The notes under the pieces were generated by a model that worked only from the letters and a program-made list of their open reading frames with translations, ran no database searches and was not told the DNA's origin. A DNA stretch of 64,000 bases from Trachelipus rathkii (Eukaryota; Arthropoda; Malacostraca; Isopoda; Trachelipodidae). The stretch lies in contig JABUQX010014010.1 of the NCBI GenBank assembly GCA_015478945.1, positions 5,001-69,000 on the forward strand, given 5' to 3'. Shown piece after piece: positions 1 to 10,169 of the stretch (positions within the stretch are counted from its first letter, which is position 1; the number at the start of each line of letters is the position of its first letter). The position numbers were made by a program, and so were the translations under genes.

Positions 1-479
1 TTAATATATATATTATATATATATATATATATACTATAGTATATTATTGTATAAGGAAGGGGTGTGAAAGTGATAAGTTTGATAACTAGGTGTATATATT
101 ATTATAATTAATATTATATACATATATATGAAGCTGACTTTAGTATATATATAAATAATAATATGTTATAGTATATATATATATTACTATATCAAAGTCT
201 CCCAGTAATATTAAACAGTTAATCTTTTTCACACTTTTCTTTTCCCCTTTTTACGAGTGTCTTTCTTCGCCTTTTTTCTGTTTAATTCTTTGAATGAAAA
301 TATATATTCGAAGTGCCGCGAAGAAAAGAGGAAGTTTATTAAACAATGATACTCTCAAGTTGAAAGTAAAATGATGAATGACGGAAAAAGATGGACGTAG
401 GAAAAAGAAATTTCGCTCAGAAAATTTAACGACGATGTGTTAAAGAGGAGTTCTATATACATCGTGTTGTGGGAATAAG
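1..479. other. AT-rich sequence with short TA tracts, no gene seen
   Basis: Interrupted TA runs fill roughly the first 190 bases, followed by ordinary AT-rich sequence. No open frame, RNA gene or recognisable repeat family was seen. Confidence 0.6.
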
Positions 480-1275
480 ATGAATAGATTATCTAATAGT
501 TTAGGAGCGATGTATGTCCTTGTGATTGATGATGCATGTGGAGTTGTACGTATGTGAGAGCTAGTTTAGAGCTATGGCTAGATACTAGTAGGATGGTGGA
601 GGAGATGCCATTGTACGGGACGTAAGAGCAGCTACTATAGTGCGGAGATAGAGTAGCTAGACGATGTATCACGATGCGAGTCGGATTATCGTATCTCGGT
701 GATGATCGAGTAGCATGATTGTATGTGCGAGCGAAGTATAGTATTAGTGTAGGTGATCATAAGGTGTGATAGTAGAGATGAGTGTCATAGAGGATATGAG
801 AGTTAGAGTGTAAGGAGTGGTGGTTATCGTAGTAGTCTAGCACTGGAGTCGACGTGCACGGGTCGAAATATAGCGAGAGATTATCAGTGAGTATGAATGA
901 GAGGAGGTATGTGCAGTTATAACGTATATTATGGTTATGAGAACTCGGAAGTGACTAGGTCTTAACTGTAGTCGGCTTAGGTGCGATAAGAGAGGAGATT
1001 TAATGGTACATATGGGGCTGATAGGTAGAGATTGTTCAGTGTACTTAGCGGTGATTGCGATTAGACCGGTAGAGATGCATGCGCTGATTAGAATAGAGCG
1101 TGAGAGCGATGGAATCTATGTGAGCGCAGCCTCGATAGCTGATATGATACGGGAGTATGTAATATCGATGACTTGAGAATGAGAAGATGAGCGCTGCGAG
1201 ATTTAGATGGCGGAGATCTGGAGCTATTACGGAGATCTTATTATGGTTAGGCGTAGGTATGTGTGAGAGCAATAT
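480..1275. other. G-rich, C-poor unique stretch
   Basis: This sequence has a strong strand imbalance: positions 781-840 contain 22 G and 3 C. It has many TAG/GAG/ATG words and no long frame. The minus frame at 1045-1272 is a consequence of the skew and resembles no protein I know. It ends abruptly at a TA tract. It could be a decayed purine-rich microsatellite, genuine skewed DNA, or poorly polished assembly. Confidence 0.5.
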
Positions 1276-1383
1276 GATACAGTATATATATAGTATATTA
1301 TATAAATAATATATATATATACTATATATATATATATAATATATATTAATATATAATATATATTATATATAATGATTTCAATA

Positions 1384-1435
<52 letters not shown>

Positions 1436-1436
1436 G
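1276..1436. repeat. TA dinucleotide microsatellite
   Basis: Almost pure alternating TA with single-base slips such as 'taat' and 'atta'. It forms the left border of the transposase-tail island. Confidence 0.9.
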
Positions 1437-1649
1437 GTGGGTCTCCCAGAATGAAACGGCGCCACTTCATATACGGGTACATTAATTGAAAATAGGAGGA
1501 TAATACCCTACAGGTGCATGTTCGGTAGCGCTTCGTTACGGAGCTATTAGCGATGAAGCCATCTAAGAAACTGGAAATACGGTATGAAACATAGGATTCC
1601 CAATGAAACAAAACGATTGGATATCTGTATTCAGGACTTTGTAATACAA

Positions 1650-1840
1650 CAAGTACAGGTTACAATAGGTGTTCAAAGTGGACTCCCCCCCCCCCCAGTC
1701 CTGATTGCATGCGGCACCTCCGTAAAGCGACAACTTGTTGCCGATGCAATTCATCTGTTTGTAATGTCTGCACAAGCTTGCCTGATTCTTTCCTGCAGTT
1801 CCCGAACGCCATTTAGTGATGTCTTTCTTTCTTTCTGTCA
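1650..1840 (-). pseudogene. C-terminus of a Tc1/mariner-like DDE transposase
   Basis: Read on the minus strand across three frames, this piece ends in HFEHLL followed by a stop (codons at 1660-1680). That ending is typical of a group of IS630/Tc1/mariner-related transposases in arthropods. About 50 residues earlier the frame reads RELQERIRQACADIT, matching the usual helical segment ahead of that tail. Between them lies a shifted stretch LHRQQVVALRRCRMQ, again like the family. A run of 12 C (1685-1696) sits where the family has a Gly-Gly-His-type turn and shifts the frame. The catalytic core is missing: homology stops near 1840, where pyrimidine-rich repeat sequence begins. The bases at 1437-1649 would be 3' flank. 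No activity is expected. The family call rests on the C-terminal pattern alone. Confidence 0.5.
1685..1696. repeat. C12 homopolymer
   Basis: Twelve consecutive C, the longest C run noticed in the window. It interrupts the transposase tail on the opposite strand. Confidence 0.9.
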
Positions 1841-2545
1841 TTGTTTAGGTGTTGAGATTCAATATCAATTGAATTGATGATTCAATCAAGATTCAACAGT
1901 TACAGTAGAGTCGGTTTTTGATAAGCTATAGTATTCAGATGTAGGGATGTGATATGATCGCAGTATATGTAGTAGGTCATAGTTATGTATCGTTATAATA
2001 TTATATTATTATAATGTAGTCGTAGCTGTGCTGTATAGGCTACATCAGCGTATCTGAGAGGGAGTCGGTGAGGTGAAATATATGTGGTAAGAAGTAGAGC
2101 GAGGAGACTAGATTTGTGATGGATGTATCATATGTGAGATATAGAGTAGAGTATTGCGAGGGTGTGCGATATTATGAGCGCGATTTAAAGCAAGTAAGGT
2201 GGTGTATGGTATGATAGCTTAGGGATAGTAGTGTGTGCATTCTATGATGCTCAAAAAAATTTTTTAAAACAAAAAAAAAATTTAAAAAATTTTTTTTTAT
2301 TTGTTTTTGTTTTTCCTCATATGGCTGTGGAGATTTAATTAGTTCAATACATTTGATGATTTAATGAAAATTCAACAATTCTAGTTGGAGAGTTTGTTTT
2401 TTTTTCTTATTTCATCATATGGCAGTAGAGATTTAATATCAATTGAATTAATGATTCGATCAAATTCAACAATTAGGAGAATACAGTTAAATTTTTTTCC
2501 TTTTTTCAAATGGCTTTAGAGCTTCATATCAATTTTCATGATGTT
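1820..2545. repeat. Split tandem repeat, unit about 91-98 bp, four copies
   Basis: Copies begin near 1848, 2321, 2419 and 2510. Each carries a core like 'gagatttaatatcaattg', then 'atgattcaatcaa', then 'attcaacaatt', and a T-rich tail. Spacing between the last three starts is 98 and 91 bp. The first copy is separated from the rest by 1921-2250, a G-rich C-poor stretch of the same kind as 480-1275. The fourth copy is truncated. I do not know the family. Confidence 0.65.
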
Positions 2546-2772
2546 CATGATTTCATCACAGCTTTTTTGCATGTTTCGATTAATTTTCGTATTAAAAAAC
2601 TTGCATTCAAGATCAAAGAGTCTTTTGCATGCAAAGTCTTTAAATCATTTATAGCACATGGTTCAATCTCTTGGGTGTAACTTTGATAACATTCAACTTC
2701 TGCTGTTGAAGATTGTCTTGGTTTGATAATAAATAGTGATATTTGGTAAGGTATCCGCACATTTGCGTTCAT
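2545..2772 (-). other. Unrecognised 75-codon open frame beside the tandem repeat
   Basis: The frame has mixed composition rather than low complexity, and one Cys-rich-looking segment with three cysteines. It matches nothing I recognise. It lies immediately beside the 98-bp repeats and has no visible promoter, splice context or neighbour. It may be a fragment of a decayed transposon or chance; I would not call it a gene. Confidence 0.15.
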
Positions 2773-3488
2773 TTCACTCAGATGTGGATCTATAAAAAAT
2801 TTTTAATACCCCCTAATGTAAATGGGGATACTGTCGATGTACTTATAAAGAGACATAAAATATATATATATAAAGTATATATATATATATTATATTACTT
2901 AATATATATATATATATAATTATTACTATATAGTATGTAAGATATTGCTTTCCTCCAAAGAGTATAGCATCGGTTGGTAGTTATAATAATATAGTATAAT
3001 ATGAATATATATGGAGATGTATATAGAAGAGAGCGAGAGTTGAGGGCGATAAGAGAGTTGATTTATGCTGTAGTACGTAGAGTGATGAGAGAGGGAGGGA
3101 GGAGGCTGTAGATATGATGTTCGTGTGGGAGCTCTAGATGAATATGAAGTAAGTATAAGATCGATAGTAGGATGTAGGCATCGGAGTTACAGGCGGATAG
3201 GTTATAAAAAATTGATTAATAAGTGAGAGAAGAGGACAGCGAACTAGCGATTGATTTCATGTAAATTGGATGTGAATACTATTAGCAAGGATATATATAT
3301 ATATAATATATATATTATATTATTATTACGGCAAGATGAAGATAGTAGACGGATGTGACGCGTATATTGTGTGCGTTGCGCTGTGTTCGATATATGTAGA
3401 TATGAGTATACGGTGTAAGATAGTGTAGAATGGTGTGATAAGATATATATATATATGATATATAGTATATATTATAATATAATATATG

Positions 3489-3530
<42 letters not shown>
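2773..3530. other. TA tracts and G-rich, C-poor sequence
   Basis: Contains TA microsatellites (about 2855-2935, 3290-3325 and 3441-3530) with G-skewed sequence between them (about 2990-3440). No gene or known repeat was seen. Confidence 0.6.
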
Positions 3531-4200
3531 TGTAAAGTCGAGGGTTCTTGTCAACTAACAAATGTTTTGCCGTACATCGTCGAGTTGTTAACATACGTAA
3601 ATTCTGTGAAGATTTGCAATGGCTATTAAAGTTAGAAGTCCTTAAGTTTACGAATGGAAGTGTATCTTGTATCTACCTACATCGAAGAAAGATATTGAAC
3701 TTATCAAGCATTTGATAACCGTAAAATGGACAACAGTGTGGGGCCACAGCTGTGGAATTGCTCATCATAGGTCAAGAGTTTCGAGAGTACAATTGGAGAG
3801 TCGGTGTTTCGACAGTTGAGTAACTCGTCACCAGTGCTTGTTCCTTCGTTCGCGACAAAACAGGAAGGTTCTGGCAAGACGATTCTTCACCGAGGTAATT
3901 CATTCGGACAAGGTCTCATCAGGAATCGGTTTGCATCTTGCCGCAAGGTTCAAGTGTTCAGATATCCTCTTTAAAGCAATCGTTGGATCCAAACATTGTT
4001 TAACTGAGGCAGACGATTGTGTGATGTCCGACTAAGAAGCGGTGCTTGCCGGAAGTGTTGTCATCGGCGAAATAAGACGTTCACAACATCTCACTTGGTG
4101 TATAGTAAGAAAGTAAAAAGCGTGAGCTAATCGGAGGTCCATTAATGAGAAGTAAGCTATATTAATTGTAAATATTTTCTATAAACTATAGTATTAGTAT
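3531..4200. other. Unidentified island of mixed composition between TA arrays
   Basis: About 650 bp of near-balanced composition, sharply bounded by TA arrays. The longest frame is 65 codons at 3838-4035 on the plus strand. Translating both strands with frameshifts allowed gave short coding-looking stretches but no motif I can name. The size and borders are like those of the transposon islands elsewhere in the window, so a decayed mobile element is the likeliest explanation (inference). Confidence 0.35.
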
Positions 4201-4249
4201 TAGGTTAAAATTTTTCAGTTAAGAAACGATACCATTGGTTACATTGTTT

Positions 4250-4253
4250 GTAA

Positions 4254-4311
<58 letters not shown>

Positions 4312-4730
4312 TACCTTAATATAATATATATATATATATATTATATATACTATTAGATTTATATATATTATATATACTGTATGTTTATAAACTTCCTCCG
4401 CTGTTGTTTACCTTTGAAGATAGACCTATCAAGAAAGAGTCTTAGAGTTGTCGGCATCAGTTTAAGTGGCCCGGTAACAAAATATATATATATATATATT
4501 ATATATATATATATAATAGAATATTTAAATTTTAATAAATAATAAAAAAATATATTATTTTCTTTAAATAAAAAATTATATATATATAATAATAATTTAT
4601 ATATGTATATATATATATTTTTATATATATTTATATGATATTATATATATAATATAGTATATAGTATATATTATACTATAGTCTATATATATATATATAT
4701 AATATATAATATATATATATATATATCAGG
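4250..4730. repeat. TA dinucleotide arrays
   Basis: Two blocks of TA repeat (about 4256-4380 and 4480-4730) with a short unique insert between them. Single-base slips are frequent. Confidence 0.9.
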
Positions 4731-4849
4731 GCGAATCCTTATTGCTTGCTTAGAATTGATAAAAGATGTGTCTGGGGGTGGAGGGGGGAGCGTAGTGTAT
4801 ATGTTATACTAGTACATGGCTATTGTAGTTTTTTTTATTACTTGGTGCA

Positions 4850-5790
4850 GGGAGTGGTCGTTTGAGAGTGTCTAGCTGAAAAATTGGCAGCCAGTCATGT
4901 CAAGATGGACCTTTATTGGAAGGATTTTTTTTTCTGTTAGTAAGAGAAGAGACTGCCTGTTATTACTCTTAAAGCTCTGTTTTTTTTTTCGATTTCCAGT
5001 TTTTTGTATGCTTGTCTTTGATATTGTGGGAGCAAAAGAGGGCGATGCATAGTTTAAGCTGGAACGGAGATGTTATTGTAAAGGACTCTTTTTGTTAGTC
5101 AAAAATTTGTTCCTGTTAGAGCTTTCATCACATTCAGTTTATGTGTAGCTTTGGAGGAGATGTTATTTATGTGGTGGGTGAATGACGTGTGTGTATCGAA
5201 AGTCAGGCCGAGGATGGTAGGTTGCTTGTTAAGAGTTAGTCTGTTGTTTGGGGGGGAATAATTGAATGGATGTTGGCCTTTTTTTTTGTCAGATGTTAGT
5301 AGTGTGATAGAAAATATTTTGGAGGAGGTTGTCATTCTGAATGTAGTCAGCCATTGTTCCAGTCTTCTTATTATAGTGGTGTAGTTCTTGTCTTGTTGTA
5401 TTTATGAAGGAACTATGAGCTCTGATTGTGATATCGTTTGCGTAACTACTGACTTTTATAGAGTGGGAAGTGTGTTTTGGTATGTCTTGCATAAAAAGAT
5501 TAAATAGTGTTGGTGATAGTATGGCACCCTAGGGTATTACATTAAATAATTTGTATGTTCGAGAGGTGTGGCGTCCTTTGTATGACACTGGCTGTACCAG
5601 ACAAAATATTTTCTACTATTTTCTTGTCATTGATGCTAATTCGAGTGTTTAGTACTTTGTATATTAACAGGTGACGTGGGACTTGTATCAAATGCCTTGT
5701 TTATGTATATTGCTACTATAGGAGAGTGCGGGAGTGTGGTAGGTTTTGATTGAAACCGGTGAGGATGTTCTGTGGCACATCGGTTAGGAG
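4850..5790 (-). pseudogene. Non-LTR retrotransposon (Jockey/CR1-like) reverse transcriptase, degenerate
   Basis: The enzyme would have copied its own RNA into DNA at a nicked genomic target. On the minus strand, in order: AFDTSP and a 'F-GR'-like segment near 5590-5700; GAILSPTLFNLFMQDIP ending near 5465; the catalytic box as SYANDITI (YAND at 5433-5444, second Asp of the family's YADD replaced by Asn at its first position); ILGLTFDTHTSFTHHI and LNVMKALTGTNF near 5100-5210; then the thumb/C-terminal signatures NRALRVITGS and the shifted LDMTGCQF near 4890-4985. Stops and at least three frameshifts break it, so it is dead. The N-terminal endonuclease and ORF1 are not visible: homology ends at the TA tract at 5812. 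Order and motifs match the Jockey/CR1 group, but the exact clade is inference. Confidence 0.88.
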
Positions 5791-5811
5791 TTTGGTGGTG
5801 GAGTGATTTGT

Positions 5812-5887
<76 letters not shown>

Positions 5888-5930
5888 TATATATTATATT
5901 TATATAATATATATATATATATATATATAC
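5812..5930. repeat. TA dinucleotide microsatellite
   Basis: Long TA array, mostly uninterrupted from 5830 to 5885. It truncates the LINE fragment on the side of its 5' half. Confidence 0.92.
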
Positions 5931-6299
5931 CTCCTACACTTATTATCAGATCATTCTGAGAATTTTCCAACTAATTATTTGTAGATCAAAGAAATGAAAG
6001 TTTCCTTTTAAAGATGACGTTCGAGCCAATCTCTATTTTTATATAAAAAAATAATTTTCTTCATTCTCAAGTATAATATTAAGCTGCTTTAAATACTTAA
6101 AATAAGTATTTGAGAGGAGAAAAGGAAGCTGAGTTATATAAATTGACGTGCAACAAATGGAGATATACTTGATTTTTAATGGCTGTTAGAAGAAATTTTC
6201 GTTTTATTTATTTATTTTTATTTAATTTTTTTTTATTTTTTATTTTATTAATACGTTTTGTTTATGCATAAGTCGATATACTATAATAGTTTAAAGATG
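5931..6299. other. AT-rich sequence, no gene seen
   Basis: Ordinary AT-rich DNA that becomes T-rich (TTTA-like) near 6200-6250. Nothing else was recognised. Confidence 0.6.
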
Positions 6300-6425
6300 A
6301 TAGATTGATCATTTGATGAATGACAGATAGATAAATAGAAAGGGATAGAAAAGGAAAGATAGTAGGATAGATAGATAGTAGATAGATATATAGATATATA
6401 GATGGATAGATAGATAGGATATAAA
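6300..6425. repeat. GATA tetranucleotide microsatellite, imperfect
   Basis: Imperfect 'gatagatagata' units, clearest at 6360-6420. The minus-strand frame across it (6262-6585) is an artefact of the repeat. Confidence 0.75.
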
Positions 6426-6640
6426 ATGAAAACAAACGAGAAAGAGAGAGAGAAAAAAAGAGATTGTCGTAAAAATTTTTTAATAGCTCTCTTAAATAAC
6501 TGAGATGGAATTGATTGCTAGGAGACTTAAAATTTCGTTCTCTTAAACTTGATAGAAAAGAAATCATCATAAGAACCCCAAGCAATGAAAAAGGAAGAAA
6601 ACAAATGCTTCTATATTTTTATGAGTACCGTGACCAATAA

Positions 6641-6715
6641 AACACACACACACACGACGCACACACACACACACATATGACACACAACACCACACACGCA
6701 CCACACACAAACACA
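6641..6715. repeat. AC dinucleotide microsatellite, interrupted
   Basis: Runs of AC broken by 'gacgc', 'tatga' and ACC triplets, leading straight into TA repeats. Confidence 0.9.
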
Positions 6716-7022
6716 TATTATATATTATAGGTTATATAATATAAGTTATATATATATATCTATAGTATTAATAATATTATATATATATTATAATATATAT
6801 ATAATTAGTATATATATAAATATATATATAATATATATTATTATATTATTATTATTAATATATATATATTATAGTAATATGATTTAATATAGTATATATA
6901 TATATATACTGTATATATATATACTATATATAATAATATATATATATATATAATATATTATATATATATATTATATATAAATTATTATCTAATTAAAATT
7001 TTAAAAAAATGGGTTTTTTTTT

Positions 7023-7053
<31 letters not shown>

Positions 7054-7339
7054 ATATATATCATAAATCTATATTATATATATATATTTATATATAATAT
7101 ATTATATATGTCATATATATATATTATATTATCTATATATTAATTATATATATATATATATAATATGATATATACTTATATATATTATTATATTATTTAT
7201 ATAATCATATATATATCATGATATATAATAATAGTAAATCTTTTACTGTATTATATATATATATATATATTTACATATGATATATATAGTATATACTTAT
7301 GTTATATATATAATAATATATATATATATATTATAATAT

Positions 7340-7372
<33 letters not shown>

Positions 7373-7600
7373 TAAGTATATATATATATATATATATTAT
7401 ATACTATATATAAATATATATTGAATTTCGTGTACTTATATAGATAAAGAAGAATTGATCTATAGACATTACGTACGTATAAATTATTATTATATATTAT
7501 CTATATATATATATATTATATATATATAATATATATATATATAATCTATATATATATATATATAGGTATACTATATATATATATATATAGGTTATAACTA
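6716..7600. repeat. Compound TA-rich array
   Basis: Nearly 900 bp of interrupted TA repeat, with a 60-bp unique insert at about 7425-7485. Confidence 0.88.
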
Positions 7601-7601
7601 T

Positions 7602-7717
7602 ATAATAATAATGAATAATAATAATAATAATAATAATAAATAATAAATATATAATATAATATAATAATAATAATAATAATGAATAATAATAATAATAATA
7701 ATATAATAATAATAGGA

Positions 7718-7748
<31 letters not shown>

Positions 7749-7750
7749 TT
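7602..7750. repeat. ATA trinucleotide microsatellite
   Basis: Runs of ATA/TAA units with occasional G substitutions. It adjoins the TA array on its left. Confidence 0.9.
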
Positions 7751-7799
7751 GCTAGCTCTTAAATTTTAAAATTGTAGGCAGCAAAAATTGCACTCATAT

Positions 7800-7842
7800 C
7801 CTACTATTAGATGATATTATATAATATATAATAATATAATAG

Positions 7843-7877
<35 letters not shown>

Positions 7878-7945
7878 TATATATAATTATAGATATATAT
7901 GATATATATAATATTATATATATAAATAAATATTATGTCCTAGAT
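7800..7945. repeat. TA dinucleotide array
   Basis: Interrupted TA repeats. Confidence 0.85.
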
Positions 7946-8438
7946 GTCTATTTAAAAAAAAAACAAAAAAAAAACAATTGTTCACTTAATTATTTTTAAT
8001 TCATAGAAAAATTAATTAAATTTGAATATTTATTTTTAATTTATTTAAAATTATAGCACATTTTTAGTAAATTCATATATTTGCTTGACATTACTTTCCT
8101 TTGATTTCTTTCAAAGTGCCAAAGATAAAATTCTTCACAGTCGGACGCACAATAAGACGCTGAGAAGGTAAAATAGGCCAAAAGCTTTCCTTGTGAGTTG
8201 ATTTAACATACGATATGTGTTTTATTTTTCTAAACGAAATTTGAAAATTTTAAGTAAAATATTTTTAAAGAATTTGTTTTAATAATTTCTATATTAAGCG
8301 AAAAAGTAATGGATATAGGAGAGGAAGCTAATTTTTATTGATGTATTTAAAAAAAATTATTAATTCAGTGGGAAAAGGATGCTTTTAAGAATTTTGTCAT
8401 TTACTTATGAAATGAATCAGATTTATTGGCTCTCTTTT
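7946..8438. other. AT-rich unique sequence, no gene seen
   Basis: Plain AT-rich DNA with short A and T runs. Nothing coding was recognised. Confidence 0.6.
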
Positions 8439-8439
8439 G

Positions 8440-8621
8440 CCTCATCTCTCTCCTCTCTGATTCTTCTCTCTTCATCCTCTCTCTCTCTCTCTCTCTCGTC
8501 TCTCTCTCTCTCTTCTTCTCTCTCCGCTCTCTCTCTCTCTCTCTCTTCTCTCTGTCTCTCTCTCGAGCGCGTACACACCAATACACACACACACACTACA
8601 CACCACACACCACACACCACA
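8440..8621. repeat. CT microsatellite followed by CA/CCA repeat
   Basis: CT runs cover 8440-8564, then CA and 'caccaca' units cover 8572-8621. Four overlapping open frames here (Ser/Leu-rich on plus, Arg/Glu-rich on minus) are produced by the repeat and are not genes. Confidence 0.92.
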
Positions 8622-8796
8622 ACTGCAACTGACCAACGAATGGCAAACAATACATCGTATTCAAAACTATTTATGTGATTACAATCAAATAAAAATTAAT
8701 AAAATAGAATGAATAATTGTAATAATTAATGTAATTGTTTAAAAATTGAATTATTTCAGTTTTTGAAATTATCATTTATTTACTAGGGAAACGTTA

Positions 8797-9480
8797 AGAC
8801 ATTAAGACATTAAGAATATAGAGACAGTAAGAAGCCACATGGGCCTGTCGAGACTGTTCCCAGTTCACGCCCTAACCAACAAGCTCATACAAATTACGTC
8901 CAATCTAAGTTATGTCAATTTCTGTAACTAAAATATATCCCAATTTCAAATCAAACGATTCGGAATAAGTATATGATACCAACATCCACATGCTTAGCAC
9001 CAATTTGGCTTAGTCATTAAATAATGATATAAATTATATCTCAAACCATCACATGCATTAATAACTAAGTTATTGGTCATGCATGCAGTCTACATTATTA
9101 CTACTGTAACTAAAAACCTTGCAATTTGGCTTTGTCCTAAATATATGTTTTTAATGACGTAGATCTCTAATTTTAGGGTTTCAAGACCCTCAAATGAGCC
9201 TGAATAACCCCTGGAGTGGGGTCCCAACTGAAAAGCACAGAGTGCATGGCAGAGAAGACGAAGGAAGATGAATGGAATTCTGATTCCGCTGGGTTCATAA
9301 GAACATAAGATACGATAAGAATATAGGGACGTAGGAAGCCACATGGCTATCGAGACTGTCGCAGTCACTCCACGCTAACCAAACTGCCTCATGCAAATCC
9401 ACAAGCATCGCTAGGCTTGTCAAGATTCCTTGTAACAAAATCCCCAATTTGGCTTCCCTTGCTTCCATGGACGCACGCTT
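8797..9480. repeat. Pair of diverged interspersed-repeat copies ('taagaacataagaa' type)
   Basis: Copy A starts near 8797 and copy B near 9293. Both run through 'taagaatatag', 'gaagccacatgg', 'cgagactgt' and 'ctaacc', then a segment near 'gtaac-aaaat' and 'cccaattt'. The segment 'caatttggctt' recurs again at about 9000 and 9124, so copy A itself seems internally repeated. Between the copies, 'acccctggagtggggt' at about 9206-9221 forms a small hairpin. The 5' 'taagaacataagaa' motif resembles a repeat I associate with decapod crustaceans (memory, not checked). It may be the untranslated end of a retroelement. The minus frames at 9090-9594 have no support. Confidence 0.7.
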
Positions 9481-9485
9481 TGATT

Positions 9486-9537
9486 TATATATAATATATA
9501 TATATATATATATAATAATATATATATAGTATATATA

Positions 9538-9592
<55 letters not shown>
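9486..9592. repeat. TA dinucleotide microsatellite
   Basis: TA array, the last 50 bp of which are perfect. It abuts repeat copy B directly. Confidence 0.92.
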
Positions 9593-9593
<1 letters not shown>

Positions 9594-9944
9594 TTAGTGA
9601 TATTTAATTTGATTTTTATTGTGTATTAGGTCTGTGTTATATTTGTGTGCTGTTTATAAATGAACTCTAAGTATAATAATATTTATTTATATATTTATTT
9701 ATATATTCGATTAGCATATCATATTTGATTTGATTTGATTTTTAATTTTTAGATTTCATTTGATTTTAATAAATAGAAGCAAATAATAATAGATATTTAT
9801 AACTGTCAAAAGAATCTTATTAACGAATTAATTGGATTACTGATTTCAAACAGATTTGGAAATGGAAGTAAGTGCTTGTTTTGTTACTGATGGCTGCGTG
9901 GGTGATCACAAATTATTTCTTTTAAAACAAAAAGGAAAATAATA

Positions 9945-10166
9945 GAGCAAATTATAATGAAAAAGATAGAGATTTTTTTTTTTAACTGAAATTTTCTTCT
10001 GTTTATTTATTTATTTCATAGTGCAAATTATAATAGAAAAGAAAAATGTTTCTTTTACTGAAATTGGCTTCTGGTTATTTATTTATTTCATAATGAATAT
10101 TATAATGAAAAAGATATATATTATGTATTTAATTTTTTTTACTGAATTTAGTTATTTTTTAACATT
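9945..10166. repeat. Three tandem copies of a 71-76 bp unit
   Basis: Units start at 9945, 10021 and 10092 (lengths 76, 71 and about 74). Each runs from 'caaattataat(ga)aaaaga' through 'actgaaatt' to 'tttatttatttcata'. The third is more diverged. The plus frame at 10021-10221 is a by-product. Confidence 0.75.
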
Positions 10167-10169
10167 TAA

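Noticed and set aside
4774..4790. G-rich 'gggggtggagggggg' as a G-quadruplex regulator
   Set aside because: There are only two long G runs, and the motif sits in the decayed flank of the LINE with no gene to regulate.
7602..7750. Regularly spaced repeats as a CRISPR-like array
   Set aside because: These are trinucleotide repeats without spacers, and the whole window is eukaryotic in character.
8379..8678. Overlapping Ser/Leu-rich and Arg/Glu-rich frames
   Set aside because: They are direct translations of a CT/GA microsatellite on both strands.
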